A DNA stretch of 64,000 nt from Acanthochlamys bracteata (GCA_019914995.1 CM034140.1:2666001-2730000), one strand, 5' to 3'; counted from the stretch's first letter, positions 1 to 13,209 are shown. Numbers and translations: made by a program. Notes: generated by a model not told the origin, from the letters alone.

Positions 1-241
1 ATCTGCTCACTTGTCTTACATACTGAACTCAAGAAAGTTGTTGGAAAAGATAGTTTTTCTCAAGTAGTGCCAGATAATTAAATATGAGCTCATGTATGTC
101 CAGCCAAATTTCTTGTTATTTCTTAGCATGTATTAAACTAAACTTGCATAATTGAATAAGTCCTGGCAGTTGCTGCTGGATTGGTCTTGGCAAGTTGCTG
201 ACGTTATGTTGAGCTTGAATTGATATGTTTTTTTGCCTCAG

Positions 242-413
242 GTGCGGCTATGAGTTTTGCTATACTTGTGGGGCTGAATGGAAAAACAAAAAGGCAACAT
301 GTTCCTGTCCATTATGGGATGAACAGCGGATACTATATGATTATGGTGAAGATGAAAATTCAGATGATGATGGAGGTGAATATTATGATGATACTGAAGA
401 TGAGTACTTGTGA
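242..413 (+). CDS. RBR-type E3 ubiquitin ligase, last coding exon (partial)
   Basis: This is the 3' end of a gene that starts left of the window. The exon opens after an AG at 240-241 and ends with a TGA stop at 411-413. It encodes the second half of a RING2 (Rcat) domain: CGYEFCYTCGAEW followed by KKATCSCPLWDE, with the regularly spaced cysteines of RING-between-RING ligases. In that family RING2 carries the catalytic cysteine that accepts ubiquitin from the E2-bound RING1. The last 25 or so residues form a very acidic tail rich in Asp, Glu and Tyr. Bases 1-241 read as intron. The first part of the protein (RING1, IBR) is outside the window, so the subfamily cannot be fixed. The next gene is convergent. 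Confidence 0.85.
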
Positions 414-1166
414 CTTTCATGTTGATCCTATGTCTATATAGTGCTTCGCTGTCTGATGATTAGGTTGCGAGCATACAGCTTTGTTTTGTTTAGCTCTTCG
501 TAAGAAACATGTGTTTTGCTCAAGGACTGTTTGCTCTTAAAAAGGTGAATACTCGAATCCTCTGAGGAAGTCTATAATTATATATATATTGAAAATATAT
601 AGTGTAACTGGATAACCTGAATCCAAAGGGACAATGCAGGCTATTTACTGTAGCCTATTATATCAAGTCATCTTTTAACAGCTTGCTTGTTTTTTTTGCC
701 GGTATTTTTTTAAGTTGAATTTCTCGGCTTCATATTCAATATGAAAGTCATACTAATTGTCTCATTGTACTCAAATTCACTTGATGATAAAACGAACAAA
801 TAAAGCCGATGTTCTAAATCAGATACCTGATTGCAAATATCATCATTACATTGCGTAGCATCTCATAGAGAAGAAAGGTACATTTACTGCTGGTTTACGA
901 TTTACATTTGACTTTTGCATTTTTAAAATACAATCAAATGTATTGCCAAAATCTGCAGCTATGTTATGTACGTTAGACAGGCTTCCAAGTCCCTCCTCTT
1001 CAGTATGACCGTATAAGACTTGGTATTCGCAAGGGGCTATCCAGCTATAGACTAAGAACAAAACTCTCGGAAGAAAAAAATAGTGAATCTTTACACAGAT
1101 ACACAAACTGAAGGCTGTTTCACCTGCGGAAAAAACTTGGCAGAACAACCTTTTTCCATAACTACA
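414..1166. other. Convergent 3' flanks, no gene
   Basis: This holds the 3' untranslated region of the RBR gene, then the 3' untranslated region of the minus-strand carrier gene. Sequence is AT-rich with T-runs. The open frame at 846-1148 on the minus strand lies just downstream of the carrier stop codon and has no recognisable domain. I see no other gene. Confidence 0.6.
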
Positions 1167-4100
1167 CTAACTGGCTAGTCTTTTCTCCCGGTTATTTGAG
1201 ACGTCCTCAGGTTTGTCCATGGCTTTCTTTGCTAGCTCATAGCCAGCAAAATTCATGGCACCAAGAGGTGCAATCCAGAAGAACCTTGGGACAGCTCCCT
1301 TGAAAAGACCAATAGGTCCCTCTTTGCGGAGAATGGAGAAAGCTACAATCTGCATGGACGCTTGAAATCTTTGTGGCGCGGTCATCATTCTGGTCTTCAT
1401 CACATCAAAGGGGGTTGTGATGACCGCGGCAAGCCCACCAGACAGGGCACCAACAGCAATAGTCTCCCATGGTTCCAGATCTCGATTAAGGAGATTTTGT
1501 GCAACCTTTTAGAGGCAGAGAAAGAAGGAAATTAAGAAAGGCTGCAATGAAATTCCTTGGAGAGAACAAAGATGAAAAACGATAGCAAGAGACACCACAG
1601 TTGTGAAGAAAAGCAATAAGCAGTGGATCATATGGAACTATCAGGTGTGCAGCATAAGCAAATTCGGATGCAAGAGAAATTTGAACTCCACTAGGATATA
1701 TACCACAGTCCAATATACTTAAGCAGTAGACTAAACTGGTGGAAACAAAAACCTACCTTTTTGGCCTCAGCGTAAAGTCCCATACCAGCTACATAAAATG
1801 GAACTTCGCGACAAAGTGTAGCACCAGTACCCCGAAAGAAGCCTCGAAAACCATCCTTCTGTGCAGTACCAACAATTGCCTCTCCAACATTGTCAAAAAG
1901 ACCTGCTTGTAACCGTTGCTTCAAAACCTCACAGGGGATTCTGACGGCAGTTCCGAGGACTGTGCTGCAGAAAGATGCCAACGATTGCACCTAAAAGCCA
2001 ACAGTATATCAATTTGTCACTTTATTCTGTAAAGGAAATTACTTCTAATGGAGATCATAATCAAACAAAAAAACTAAAGGAAATCATTGAAGAGATCACT
2101 TCACACCATTCCATAATTGGAAGTATTAGTATTAACATAGAGTCAGAAAATAGGATGCACATGAGTGAACACAAAGCGCATCTTACTACTTAGACTAAAC
2201 GGGTAGATTATACTATGTAGCTCGAAATAATTTGCTTAAGTTTGCTGCCACAAAATAAATCTAGTTGTTACATGGAATGGTGATTGTTCTTTCACATCAA
2301 TGCAACACAGGAAGAGTCTAAGACAACCATACCCGAAAGAAACTTCAGTGCATGGTGAGAACTTCCTACCTGAATTTCAGGAAGCGTTGGTGCAACATTT
2401 ATCAGCACAAGCTTGCTCGCTTCAAAAATACCAGTTCGCAATCCATGGCTGCATAATTACTAGATAAGATTACCGCAAGTGCTGCAGCAACGTAGAAACA
2501 TGATAACTAGATAGATAGAAGGGGTAAACCTAGAGAATTGTCCAAGAATTGCTGGAATAGAACCTCTATACAATCCCCTCATCCCAATTTGTGGAAGCTT
2601 TGACACAAGTTCTGGGAAAGAAAGAGTTGAAGCTTGGACACGGGTCTACAAATAACAAAATCGAAGGTGATACATCTACATATATTATAAGTAATGAAAT
2701 CAGAAAAGCATAATCTTCTATTACATATTCTCAACAATTATTTTACAAGATCCTATCTAAAGATTTAACTACCATTTGAAGTTACTCCTTCAAGCTTCAT
2801 CGTGCTCTACTGAATTCAATATCTTTAATTGATGAGAAAGTCTAAACATGACTGTAGCAGGAAACTCAACCTAATCTTTAGGCCTAGCTAAACCTTGATC
2901 CAACTTCTTATAAGTAGGACCACAACGCAAATTACCCACAGCACAAGAAGAGAATTCTACTTCCAAAAACATTTTGGAGTAATCATCCATGATAAAAGAA
3001 TTTCAAGAAACAGCTTGACTAAAAGGAAAGCTGCAATGTGGTAAAGCAACACATAACTAAATATGCTAAAACAATCAAGTAGCATGAGCACATTACAGTT
3101 AGCTTACATGCAAGGATAGCAATGCATTACCATAGAAATATCAGGTAGAAAACACCGCAATAACTAGATCCTATGGCATGCTTAACATAGTAGCTTTTCC
3201 TCCTTACGTTTTTGTGTAGCAATTGCTGTAGCTGTTGCTACAAACATACTAAGAAAAACAACTTCGTGAAAAGATGCACAATAGACCTTCCGCGTTACAA
3301 GCAATTAATTGATTAACTAATGCCATCGCGCATAGTGTATATTGCCGTTCAATCACCATTGGCCAATGGGCAAAACTATACCAGATATACCCAGTTTTAC
3401 ATGGGAGGAGGGAGATTTACACCTTCATTGTATCAATAGGATGCATTAAGGAAGTGGAAAGTGCACATGCAAGGCCTCCTGCCAAAGCTGACTTCAAGAC
3501 ATTTTCAGTTGATATTTCCACAGGAGGAGGGACAGCTACAAGAGTGGCAGCTTCAAACCAGACATTTCTGCATAAGATGACAATGTGATAATTCACATAA
3601 AATGCTTCCTAGTACAATTGGAAGATTGGAGATACCAGAGAGAATGTTTCATACCTAGGATCGTCTTCAAGGCGTTCTGAAGGAAGAAGGAGCATGAAAT
3701 TGCGAAAATGGCTATAGGATATAGACCCTTCAGCATCTGCGTTCAGATAACGCATCATTGCAACAGCATTGTCCTCACTGGCAGGAAGCCCAGCGCTTTT
3801 CAGGGAAGTTAATATTTGATTCTTCTGAAGTGTGCCAGACTTTCTCAAACACAAAGTTGTGTATGCTCGAAGAATTGTTGGCTCCTTCTGCTCCATCAAG
3901 GTCAAAAACTGTTTCCATCCAATAGATTTCGAAAGTAAGTGTCTTCGAGTGCGACGGAGGAAATCCCGCGCATACCTTCTTGGCAGTCTTCTTTTTCTCA
4001 TTGCGATTTCAAGGTCTTCAAGAGTGACTTGGCCATCGCCATCTCTGTCCAATTCCTCAAAGAAACGTCTTCCTGTATCAAATTGTGTAAACTACAAAAG

Positions 4101-5603
4101 GATCTTTGCCAGAAGAGATAACCATAAGTTGAAACTATCTGATTTTCATAATTCAACCTGCAACCTTCAATATGTAACATCTTAATGCTACATTAAATTC
4201 TATCTAGCCAGAAATGCAATAGTTCCATTCACGTGTTTTTTACCGGAGGATAGATGCAAAACCAAATGTACAAGTAAATTTACACAGCTAGCATCATAGT
4301 GTGTCCATAACGAACTATGCTAGCATAGAAACAGTGAGCAAGTATATCCTGAACCAGCAAAAACATTTAAGACCTATATTCATATAAACCACCAAAGATA
4401 TGTCCATCAGCAAAATATGTGTTATGTTAACAAATACCCATAGATAACTAAACTATGCTAAGATCATTCCTGGCCGTTTAGATGCAAATTCATTCTACCT
4501 TGACACAGACTCTACAGAAAGAATTTTTTTCTATCAAACTATAAATACAGCTACAGCACACTGGGAAACTGTTTCATGCCAACTTCTACCGTAGTAAGAG
4601 GTCTTCACATAATACAAGATGGTAAAATTCAGTAGGAATGTCTACCTTCAGTTTCGGTGTATCGAAAGAAATCCTGAACAGAGAAGAGCTTCTTCTTATC
4701 AGGATGGTCAGTGGATGCCTTCCCGAGCTGTGGAATGTGCTCAATCAGCTCCGTCAACGAAACAGTTGACAATGAGGACTTCAACCGCTCCACATTGGAT
4801 AGAGGAATGTTTAGCAGCGAACCAAGTTTCTGTGTACCAGTACTATTCTCTGTCTCTTCTCTATCCGCATTCAGTTGCTGATCACCTTCATCCTCCTTCA
4901 CTGCAGCCGCTAGGCTCCGTGGAACACTACCCACCCTTGCAAACATGAAATTTGAAAGGAAACAACTGACATCAGTCTTCTTTCCTCTAATAGCACCAAC
5001 AATCATCTCCAAATGGTCAGGCTTCTTAGTTTTATTACTATCACCACAATCAGAACTAAAATTAGAAGAAGCCATAGTTTGCGGGCATCTCTGATCTAAC
5101 TTCTGTAACTGAACCAGATTACAGAGTGTACAGCAAATCAAATACTCGAGCGACTGCTTCTGTTTCTCCTGATCAACAGACGTCTTAGCACTATTACTAG
5201 CTTGAGATCCTTTTATCTTCAATTTCTTCGAATCAGAAGAAGACAGAACGCCGCGTTTCTTAGCTGATTTGTTCGGAGAAAAAGGAAGCGATTGCAAAAA
5301 ATTATCAAACATTACCGAAAGCGAGACAGCGAAGTGCAAACAGTTCGCACACGATGAAGTTGCCATCTTCTCCTCTTCATCTTCTTCTCCTCTTTTAATC
5401 GAAGTAGCAGCAGTACGCTTCTTCGAGCGGCCAGCGATTCCACGGAATGGATTATTATGAAGAGGTGATCGCCGCGGCGGCGGAATGTCGCCGGAGAAGA
5501 GATGGATATCGAAAGCAGTGCGACTGAGAACGGAGTGAAGCGGAGCGAGAGCTTCACGGAGACTCCGAAGGAGAGAATCCAATGGATCGGTGACCGGAGC
5601 CAT
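1167..5603 (-). CDS. SAMTL: EF-hand mitochondrial substrate carrier (SAMTL-like), 762 aa
   Basis: Seven coding exons on the minus strand: 5603-4646, 4072-3655, 3567-3423, 2645-2530, 2448-2370, 1990-1757 and 1505-1167. They sum to 2289 nt, 762 residues. The long N-terminal half (about 1-320) is Ser/Lys-rich and has no obvious domain. A canonical EF-hand loop (DRDGDGQVTLED, 328-339) follows, with a weaker second one further on. The C-terminal 300 residues form a mitochondrial carrier with all three signature motifs: PIDTMK (502-507), PCEVLK (591-596) and PFDVMK (682-687). This order matches the plant S-adenosylmethionine-transporter-like carriers (Arabidopsis At2g35800 type), which are longer than plain SAM carriers. 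Substrate is inferred from family only. Calcium control through the EF-hand is plausible, by analogy with calcium-regulated carriers. The start is the only ATG that keeps the whole first exon. Confidence 0.92.
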
Positions 5604-5653
5604 TAAACAGGTTTCGGGGAACTTGTTGATTGCTGTTGTTTGGTTTATTTATA

Positions 5654-5661
5654 TTTATATA
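5654..5661 (-). promoter_or_regulatory. Putative TATA box of the carrier gene
   Basis: TATATAAA read on the minus strand, about 50 bases before the carrier start codon. This would give a very short leader. It is an inference from sequence and spacing only. Confidence 0.4.
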
Positions 5662-6021
5662 GAGAGGTTTTATCATTACCGAAGACAGTTGAACGGAAAC
5701 GGGACAGAGGAAAGTAACCCAAAATTGAACCAAGAAGAGAAAAGAGAGTGTAGGTCTTTTTATTGGTTTGTTTAGATGGTGTAGTTGATTAACGAGAACC
5801 GGATAAGGGCGAGGTTGAGAGAGAAGAGGTACAGAGATAGAGGTGTCGAGTTGGACGATGGGCCACATACGTTTACGTGGCTATTAAAATTAAAGTAGTA
5901 AAACATTTTGCAGATTGAAAAACTTTTTTTATGCAATTCAGCATGTGTCATGATATAAAGTTTTTTGAAATGAAAATCAAAGGTCTGAAAATGCTTTAAT
6001 TTATAAATAAGTATAGCGACT

Positions 6022-6538
6022 TAGTGTTTGTTTTAAATATATCGAATTTTATATTTTTTTATTTTAAGTTTAGATTTTCACGTATTTTAATTATCATTTC
6101 CAACTCTATTTTTATTTTCATATTAAATTTTACTTTTTGTCAAAATTTTATTTCAAATTTTATTTCACTTATTTTAAATATTATTCTGAATTCTGCTTCT
6201 ATCGAATTTTATTTTTTACCGAATTCTAATTTTACGAAATACAATTTCATAAAATTCAGTGTATTTAAAATACGCATAAAAAATGAAATAGTACTTGAGG
6301 TAGTGTGACTGAATAATTGTGATAGCTATCTGTGTTCTAATATATATAAGAACTATTTAGAAGTGTTTTTAAAATTTTTTTAGAAAATAACTTTAATTTT
6401 TTAATTTCAAAATAGTATATATATAATTTATGATATTCTTGAATTTAAAAGAATTAATATGTTATAAAAAAATTACTCAAAAATAAAAATTAAACAAAAA
6501 TTGTGAAATAATAAAAAGTTTTGGCAAACGAAACACTA
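6022..6538. mobile_element. MITE-like AT-rich element with terminal inverted repeats
   Basis: The left end reads TAGTGTTTGTTT (6022-6033). The right end (6525-6538) reads TAGTGTTTCGTTTG on the opposite strand, so the ends form an inverted repeat of about 12 bases with one inserted base. The interior is about 515 bases of AT-rich DNA with no coding potential. The left half resembles the stretch starting at about 12650. A TA duplication at the edges is possible but too short to prove. The superfamily is not assigned. Confidence 0.5.
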
Positions 6539-7389
6539 TAGTCTCAACAAATGCTAGGAACTGAGAAGGGAAAAGAATTCTATAACTCTTTTGTGGTTAT
6601 ATTGGTTTTTTATTATTTAAAAAATGTTTTCAAAATATTTATAAAATAATTTTTTTAAATATAGAATATTTTTATTTTAGTATATTTATAAGATGTAAAT
6701 AAATTTTTATATAATATTGTGAATTTATTGAAATGTGAAATTAAAAAAAAATTAAAATGCTATAGAACGTGCAGCCAAACAAAGCCTTACTCTCGTTTCT
6801 CTATTATCCAAACACAGTATGTAATGTAAATTTACCAAAATATAAATATTTATGTAATACTACTTTCATTTCCAAGTATGAACTACATCTCCATTGCCAT
6901 TTTATTTAAGCTTGATGTTCTCAAGTTATGCGTATACATATATTAAAACCCTTTCCTTTTAATGATTTACAGAGCTGTCATCTTTAGGTTGAAACGTTGC
7001 AAACCCTCCTAATTTTTCTTGGCTTCAAAGATAAGAGCACTTAAAATTACTACAAAAACAAAACATTAGCACCCTGCATTGAAAGGAAAGTGACTAACTG
7101 ACTACTTTCTCTTTTGTGTTTACATAAAATAATAATCACAAAACTGGCACTTGATATTTTGGTGAAGTTATTACAAGTAGCTGATAGCGATGGTTTGGTG
7201 TTTAATCGTTCCCCACTGAGCCCACTCCTCGGTAGATCAACAACATTATTTTATTCTGTCTCTCTAATCCCTATCATCATCAATTTCCATGCAATTAATG
7301 AATGAATTAATTAAATTTAGTATGTGATTAATGTTTACTTATCTGTACAGTGTCCTAATCAAGCAACCAAATTTTCTATGGTCGAGGGA

Positions 7390-7590
7390 TGTTTGAGATT
7401 TTTTGTAAAATAGAATTTTTTTAGTTTTAAAAAATATTTTTTATTTTTTATTTTTAAAAATAATAAAAATATATAATAAAAAATCTCATAAAATTTTTTA
7501 TATTTTTAAATTAATTTTTATATACTTATAAAATATATATTACAAAAATATAAAATAAAAAATTAATTTTTTTATAATCAATGTCAAACA
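7390..7590. mobile_element. AT-rich dispersed element, copy 1, short TIR
   Basis: About 200 bases of almost pure A/T. It is bounded by TGTTTGA (7390-7396) and its exact inverse complement TCAAACA (7584-7590). The core, with ATAATAAAAATATATAATAA followed by a run ending in TTTATATTTTTAAA, is shared with copies near 16.9-17.1 kb and 47.7-47.9 kb. Non-coding. Best read as a non-autonomous MITE-like repeat. Confidence 0.5.
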
Positions 7591-8181
7591 GAGTCATATC
7601 AAATACTCCAAATCTAAAATACCAATAACAATTTGGAGAATATCAGATCTAAATAATTATATATGGCTTGTTTATCAATCTAAAATACCCGTTTTGACAT
7701 TTTTTATTGCAAACTATCTTGAAGTCAGTTGTGCCTATCTCGGCTAATATATAATTTTACAAATTTTGTGACTGTCTGCATAAGGGATAGACACATCAAT
7801 GTCAAAACGGGTGTGAATGATAAACTTATTTACTTGCTTAATAAATAACAGTTCTTAACAATCGAAAAATAAACAAAACCGTGGGTCAATTTAATCCCTC
7901 TCAAATTAGTAAACCCGCCAGCTCCGTTTCGTTATCGAATGTTAAAAGGTAACCCGAGAGGTTCATTTCCTCTGCGGGACCAAATACATCAATCTTCCTG
8001 TTCCATTCAGGGAAGGTTGGTTGGGTCCACAGATAGGGGGCCCACCGCCGGGATTAATTTCTTAGTTGCGTTTTTTTGTTTTTTTTTTCCTTCCACGGCG
8101 ATTGGAAACGAACGAGTATTTTCTCAGAAGAAGAGCAGCAGCAGCAGCAGAGGAAAGGAAAGAAGACGAGAAGAAAAAGAA

Positions 8182-8205
8182 ATGGTTCATGAGATCTGCT
8201 TGTAG
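8182..8205 (+). other. Upstream ORF MVHEICL in the IQD leader
   Basis: A 7-codon open frame, ATG at 8182 and stop at 8203-8205. It lies in what appears to be a leader exon that ends at a GT donor about 8221. A leader intron then runs to an acceptor near 8684, before the IQD start codon at 8732. Whether it is translated is unknown. The leader exon is inferred from splice-like signals. Confidence 0.35.
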
Positions 8206-8731
8206 ATCTGCTTCTTTTTAAGGTGAGGTTCCTAAATCTAAGGATGAGATTTGTTTTAAGTCCTTTAATTATTTAGTTTTTTGGAGAGTTTTATATGTCG
8301 TTTTCTTCCCGTTGTCTGGTAGCGTTTTTGGTTGTTCTCTGGTTATAAGAAAATTTTGTTTGTTGGTAGACTGGCTATGGAGCGTGCTAGTTGCCAAGAC
8401 GGATATAAACGGTTGCTGTTGTTGATGGAGTTGTCTTTTTTAGTGTTATAAACTTATAATATAATTGTCCAGTTCTGTTTGATTCCCTTCGTTTTGAGCT
8501 GATTCTTTGGCTAAGATTCTTGTTTTACAAACTTTGCAACTTTGGAATTTCTGTTATTTTAGCAGAGTAAATAGATACATGCATTAAATTTCAGCCGCAA
8601 TACCAGAATCATTATTCATTCAGCTTCTATTTCTTTCTCAATTTTAAGTATTGATTTATTTCCCCTATTAGCTAATTGATTCAGGCATTCTCTGTTGAAA
8701 AGAGTTAAAGAGGAAAAAAGGAGCAGAAGAA

Positions 8732-11700
8732 ATGGCAAAGTGGTTCTCTGCTATGCAAGAGGCTCTAAGCCCCAAGGCTGACAACACCAAACCACAGGTT
8801 GAGATCATCTTGCATTATTTTTTTATTATTTGGTTTTTTTGGTGTGATATTGGCCCAATTTGGCAATTTCAAAATTCAATCTTTGTGATTCAGAAATCAA
8901 AAGGAGCATGGGCCTGTATGGGATGCCTCTGCTCCAATCCTGTTACCTCTGAGCCACCGGAGGAAGCACTAAAGGATAATGAAGCTATGGTCCCTCTTAC
9001 CTCGGATCCTGTTGAACTTCCCCCTGTACCTACAAGGGAAGAAGAGAAGACGAAGAAGAAGGAAGGTGAGGAAGAGCAAAGCAAACATGCGTTATCTGTG
9101 GCACTGGCTAGTGCTGTTGCAGCTGAGGCTGCTGTGGTTGCTGCGCAGGCTGCTGCAGAGGTTGCCCATCTCACATCATCTGCAAGGTTTACTGCCAGCA
9201 AGTCCAAGGAGGAGAATGCAGCGATCAGGATCCAGACAGCCTTCCGAGGATACAAGGTACTAGAAAATTTCGTTTCCTCTTAATGATAACGTTACATGTC
9301 GGCCTCAGTATGTAAATACGGTTATGAGGCCTACACGTGAAACTTTGACAGTCTTCTTTCACACCAAGCAATGTTTCTAACTTATAAAACTCACAAAATG
9401 TCCAGAAGCTTATGAATGGAGAAAAAAATTATTTATATATTTATTTATGTTGATATGAATCTTCAACAGTAAATGCTGCAGAACTAAACCTCTACAACAT
9501 AGTTCACATCTATTGTAGAGCATTGGGATGTTCTTATTCTTATATCAGATCCATTCTAGGTAAAAATGTATGATATAGGCATTTCAGGATAAGAATGCTT
9601 TGATTCCTTCCGGTGCCAATACAAGAATGGTTGACTTTCTTTTCATATGCCTTAAACAATAGCTAATTGAGCACCACAGACTTTAATTTATTACTCTCAG
9701 TGCATCAATAGAACTTGCAAAGCCATGATAATTCTGAAATATGGTATAGCTAGCTAAATCTCATAATTCTGTATATGGGAATAGCTGTTAAGTCTCAAGA
9801 CTTTTGCTTAGAAAGCCTTCTCTGTAACATATTTTGGTGTCTGGTTTATCCATTAGGCTTCTTTCAGTGAAGGTAGCTTTGTGGAAAGTCCTAGGTACTC
9901 TCCAAATCAATTTTCAATCAATTAATTATCCTCAAACATGTACCTCTAAGTCACACTAGATAGCTGCAGTTGCAGATCTCTTCGTTCTTTTTTTCTTTCC
10001 TTTCCCTCTTCTTGGTACATCTCAGTCTCAGCTTTGAAGGGTTGACATAGTGATTCTCACTGTTACTTACAGAAATAAGTTGTGATTATGCTGACATATT
10101 CTTAGGATTGAAAGTTATAGTTTTTCTAAAGATATCTCACTTTTTCACTCTTTAGCTTACAGTTAAGGGTGTGCGTCTGAATTTGTTTATTTTATAAGTT
10201 TTTTCTGTACAACAACATGATAGGCAAGGAGAGCACTCCGGAACTTGCGAGGGCTGGTCCGTCTGCAGTCACTCATGCAGAGCAATTCTATCAAGCGTCA
10301 AACAGCAAACACATTGCATTGCATGCAGACAATGGCAAGAGTCCATTCGCTGATTCGTTCAAGGAGAATTAGAATGGCAGAGGAAAATCAGGCTTTCCAG
10401 AGGCAGTTGCTGCTTAAACATGAAAAGGAGCTTGAGAAACTAAAGGTAAATTCTCCATTTAAATAATAAATTTGTCTGAATAAAGGGTGAGTGTCATTCA
10501 TTTCTGTTTTCTTACTTCTTTTGCGTGGCATCTGCAACACCTTAACGGCGTGATGCATTAGTCTATGGCAAGCATGGCAATTCTTTGATAAGCATATTTG
10601 GAAATCGCTTTTATACTGCCTGAAGAGGATGATAGTTTTGATATTCATAATCTCTTCATTGCAGTGAGGATTGTGTAGACATGGATTTCTATTCTAAGAT
10701 ATTTCTATACTGTAGGAGATAGTATGGCAGTTCTTTACACAACAGTTTGTTTGAAAAAGGAAAATGGTATTGATGTCTATGTTAGGGGATTGATTAAGAG
10801 GATACAAATAGAATAAATCACCATTGCTAAAGCAAGATTTTTTGGTACTATTTTCCCTTCAGGAGGAGGAAATAGTTATCCAATTTCTTAGAGAGACCAT
10901 TTAGTAGCAAGTTTCAACCAACCATTAAGAGGTGCTGGATATGGCAGCTAGTTATAAAGAATTCTTCAATAAGTTTTAAGAGATTTTTCCCTCTATATGT
11001 GTACTGACGAGTTAACTGTAGTGCTTCTCTTTTCCTTCCTGTGATGAACCCCGTAATTTAACAAACTAAGGTGTTGTTCATTAAGCTTTTAACAAATATG
11101 TCTAATGTTGTTCATCACTGTTTAAGCCTTTTAATTCGCATTCGAAATCTCTTTTGTTGTCTTGAGTAACAAAATCAGCAATAAATTCAAGGCTTTTTAC
11201 GTACAAAAAGATGTAGCTTCTTTCTTTGTCATATATCATATATGCCACTGGTGTTTTCATGTTTCAGTAGCAAGTCCTTGCCAATATTATAGTAGCATTG
11301 AATCTCTTTGTTGTGGATTCTTCAACAGAAGGGAGAGGAGTGGGATGATAGCTTGCAGTCTAAAGAACAAATTGAAGCAAATCTTCTGCATAAACAAGAG
11401 GGTGCCATGAGAAGGGAAAGAGCATTAGCTTATGCGTTTACACACCAGGTAGTATCTTTTGAAATTGTTAGATTTCCTAAAATATCTAAATTCATCAGCT
11501 TAAAAGTTTTTTGGCATGTTTTCTCATACTGTAAACAAACTTTTTCCTTGCAGTGGAAGAACTCTTCTAGGTGCGTCAACTCCATGTTCATGGATCCCAC
11601 AAATCCACAATGGGGATGGAGCTGGCTGGAACGTTGGATGGCTGCAAGGCCATGGGAGAGCCAAAACACTGCTGATAGAGAAAGCCAAACTGATCGTGCC

Positions 11701-12252
11701 TCTGTCAGGAGTGCCAACCAGACTGTAGGAGGGGAGATACTCAAGGCTTATTCTCGTAGGGATGCAAGCTCTCAAGTGAGCCAAAGGTCTAGCCGCCCTC
11801 CCAGTCGTCAATCTCCCTCAACGCCACCCTCAAAGACACCATCAGTTACAGGAAAGCTAAGGTCAGCAAGCACCAGAAGCGCACTGGAGGATGATAGGAG
11901 TACGATAAGCTTCCAGTCAGAGCATCCCAGGAGGCACAGTTTAGCAGGATTGTCTGTAAGGGATGATGAAAACCTTCGGAGCTCCCCCTCTGTACCCAGC
12001 TACATGGCATCTACAGAGTCTGCAAGGGCCAAGTCACGGCTCCCAAGCCCATTGAGTGACAAGACAGATGCAGATAAGGCTTCAGTAAGCTCAGTGAAAA
12101 AGAGGTTATCTTTTCCAGCTGGAGAGAAAATCTTCGCTCCCCCTATTACAGGAGTGAGGCGGCACTCTGGCCCGCCGAAAATTGATCTTGCCTCACCGAA
12201 AGAGCAGCTATTTGGCTCAACAGATAATATTAGAGAGAAAGTCACCTCTTGA
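8732..12252 (+). CDS. IQD: IQD family calmodulin-binding scaffold protein, 489 aa
   Basis: Five coding exons: 8732-8797, 8894-9256, 10224-10445, 11329-11448 and 11554-12252, all phase 0 and summing to 1470 nt. The N-terminus KWFSAMQEALSP is the usual IQD start motif. The IQ67 domain (about residues 128-194) has the IQ core IQTAFRGYKARRALR, basic repeats and the motif MARVHSLIRSRRIRM. An intron falls right after the K of RGYK inside IQ67, the family hallmark. Middle motifs WDDSLQSKEQIEANL, RRERALAYAF and NPQWGWSWLERWMAARPWE are shared with the IQD2/3/4 group. The C-terminal part is Ser/Pro/Arg-rich and ends in the conserved KKRLSFP and RRHSGPPK blocks. IQD proteins bind calmodulin and link it to microtubules, membranes and nuclei. 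Residues between the start and IQ67 include an Ala-rich helix. Exact orthologue within the group is not settled. Confidence 0.93.
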
Positions 12253-13209
12253 AGAATGAAAGTTGGTGCGAGTCTATGGAGTTAACATTTATTTGGAAAG
12301 CCATTGCTTCATTTGAAGTATTTAAATCGCTTTGGGTACTTACCCTGTTTATATTTTCTGCAAAGGTTTATGTTTGTTGGTTGGGTTTGTTTATGTTTAT
12401 CATTATTTGAAGGTTGCAATAATCTTCTTCGCGTTTTAAGCTGCTGTATGTCTCATTTTTCTTGCCGCTGAATAATTGCAAGTTGTTAACGATTGTTTTG
12501 CGTAAAATATGTTCCTTTTTTCCTCAAGTTAACCTTCGTGTATCTTCAAGTTATGGTGAAGAAGTTGCAAGACTTAATTTTAGCTCTTTTTTTGTTAATG
12601 CAAAATTATGTTAACATGTGTATGCTTAAAAAAAAGAAGTTTATATAAAGATTTGTTTCGAATACATCAAATTTCACTTTATTTTTTTTAATTTTAAATT
12701 CGATCATGTATTTTAATTATTATTTTAAATTTTATTTTTACCAAAATTTAATTTTAATATTTATTTTATTAGTTTTAAATGTTATTTCAAATTTTGCTTT
12801 CTTTAAATTCATCTTTTATAATATTTCAATTTCACGAAATTTATTTTAACAAAATTAAGTTAAGTGCATTTCATACTAAATGTTTAGTTAGACAATTGAG
12901 TAAGAGAATATTTAGTGTGATATTAAAAAACAATTTTAAACAAAATATATTTAATTTTTTTAAATTGATTTTTTTATTAAAAAATAATAATAAGTAATAA
13001 TAAGATTTTATAACATAAATTTTTATATTTTCAAAATTAAAAAATTATAAAATACTAATTAAAATATAAAATAAAAGAGTTAAAAGGTACTCTAAATTCA
13101 CCTAATTCAGGATAGAGGATAAACGAATATATGTCTGGCAGCATATTTTTTTGTTTTTGAAAAAAGTAATGATCGTTTCTTGTAGTTAAAACTGTAAGTT
13201 GAAAGTTTA
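12253..13209. other. IQD 3' flank and AT-rich spacer
   Basis: The first 350 bases look like the IQD 3' untranslated region. The rest is AT-rich repeat DNA (see 12650-13075) and the promoter side of the eEF1A pseudogene. No gene recognised. Confidence 0.55.
12650..13075. repeat. AT-rich repeat related to 6022-6290
   Basis: The first 240 bases align by eye with the left half of the element at 6022. Shared blocks include TATTTTAATTAT, a TTTTATTTTTACC-like stretch and AATTTCACGAAAT near 12835. No clear inverted terminus was found, so this may be a truncated or older copy. The second half resembles the AT-rich core of the 7390 element. Confidence 0.42.

Larger units (their letters stand above)
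5869..8089. other. AT-rich spacer between divergent genes
   Basis: Spacer between the minus-strand carrier and the plus-strand IQD gene. It is strongly AT-rich and holds two MITE-like elements (listed separately). A weaker AT-rich stretch at about 6590-6780 may be a third related copy. Bases 7600-8090 look like ordinary promoter sequence. No coding potential recognised. Confidence 0.6.
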
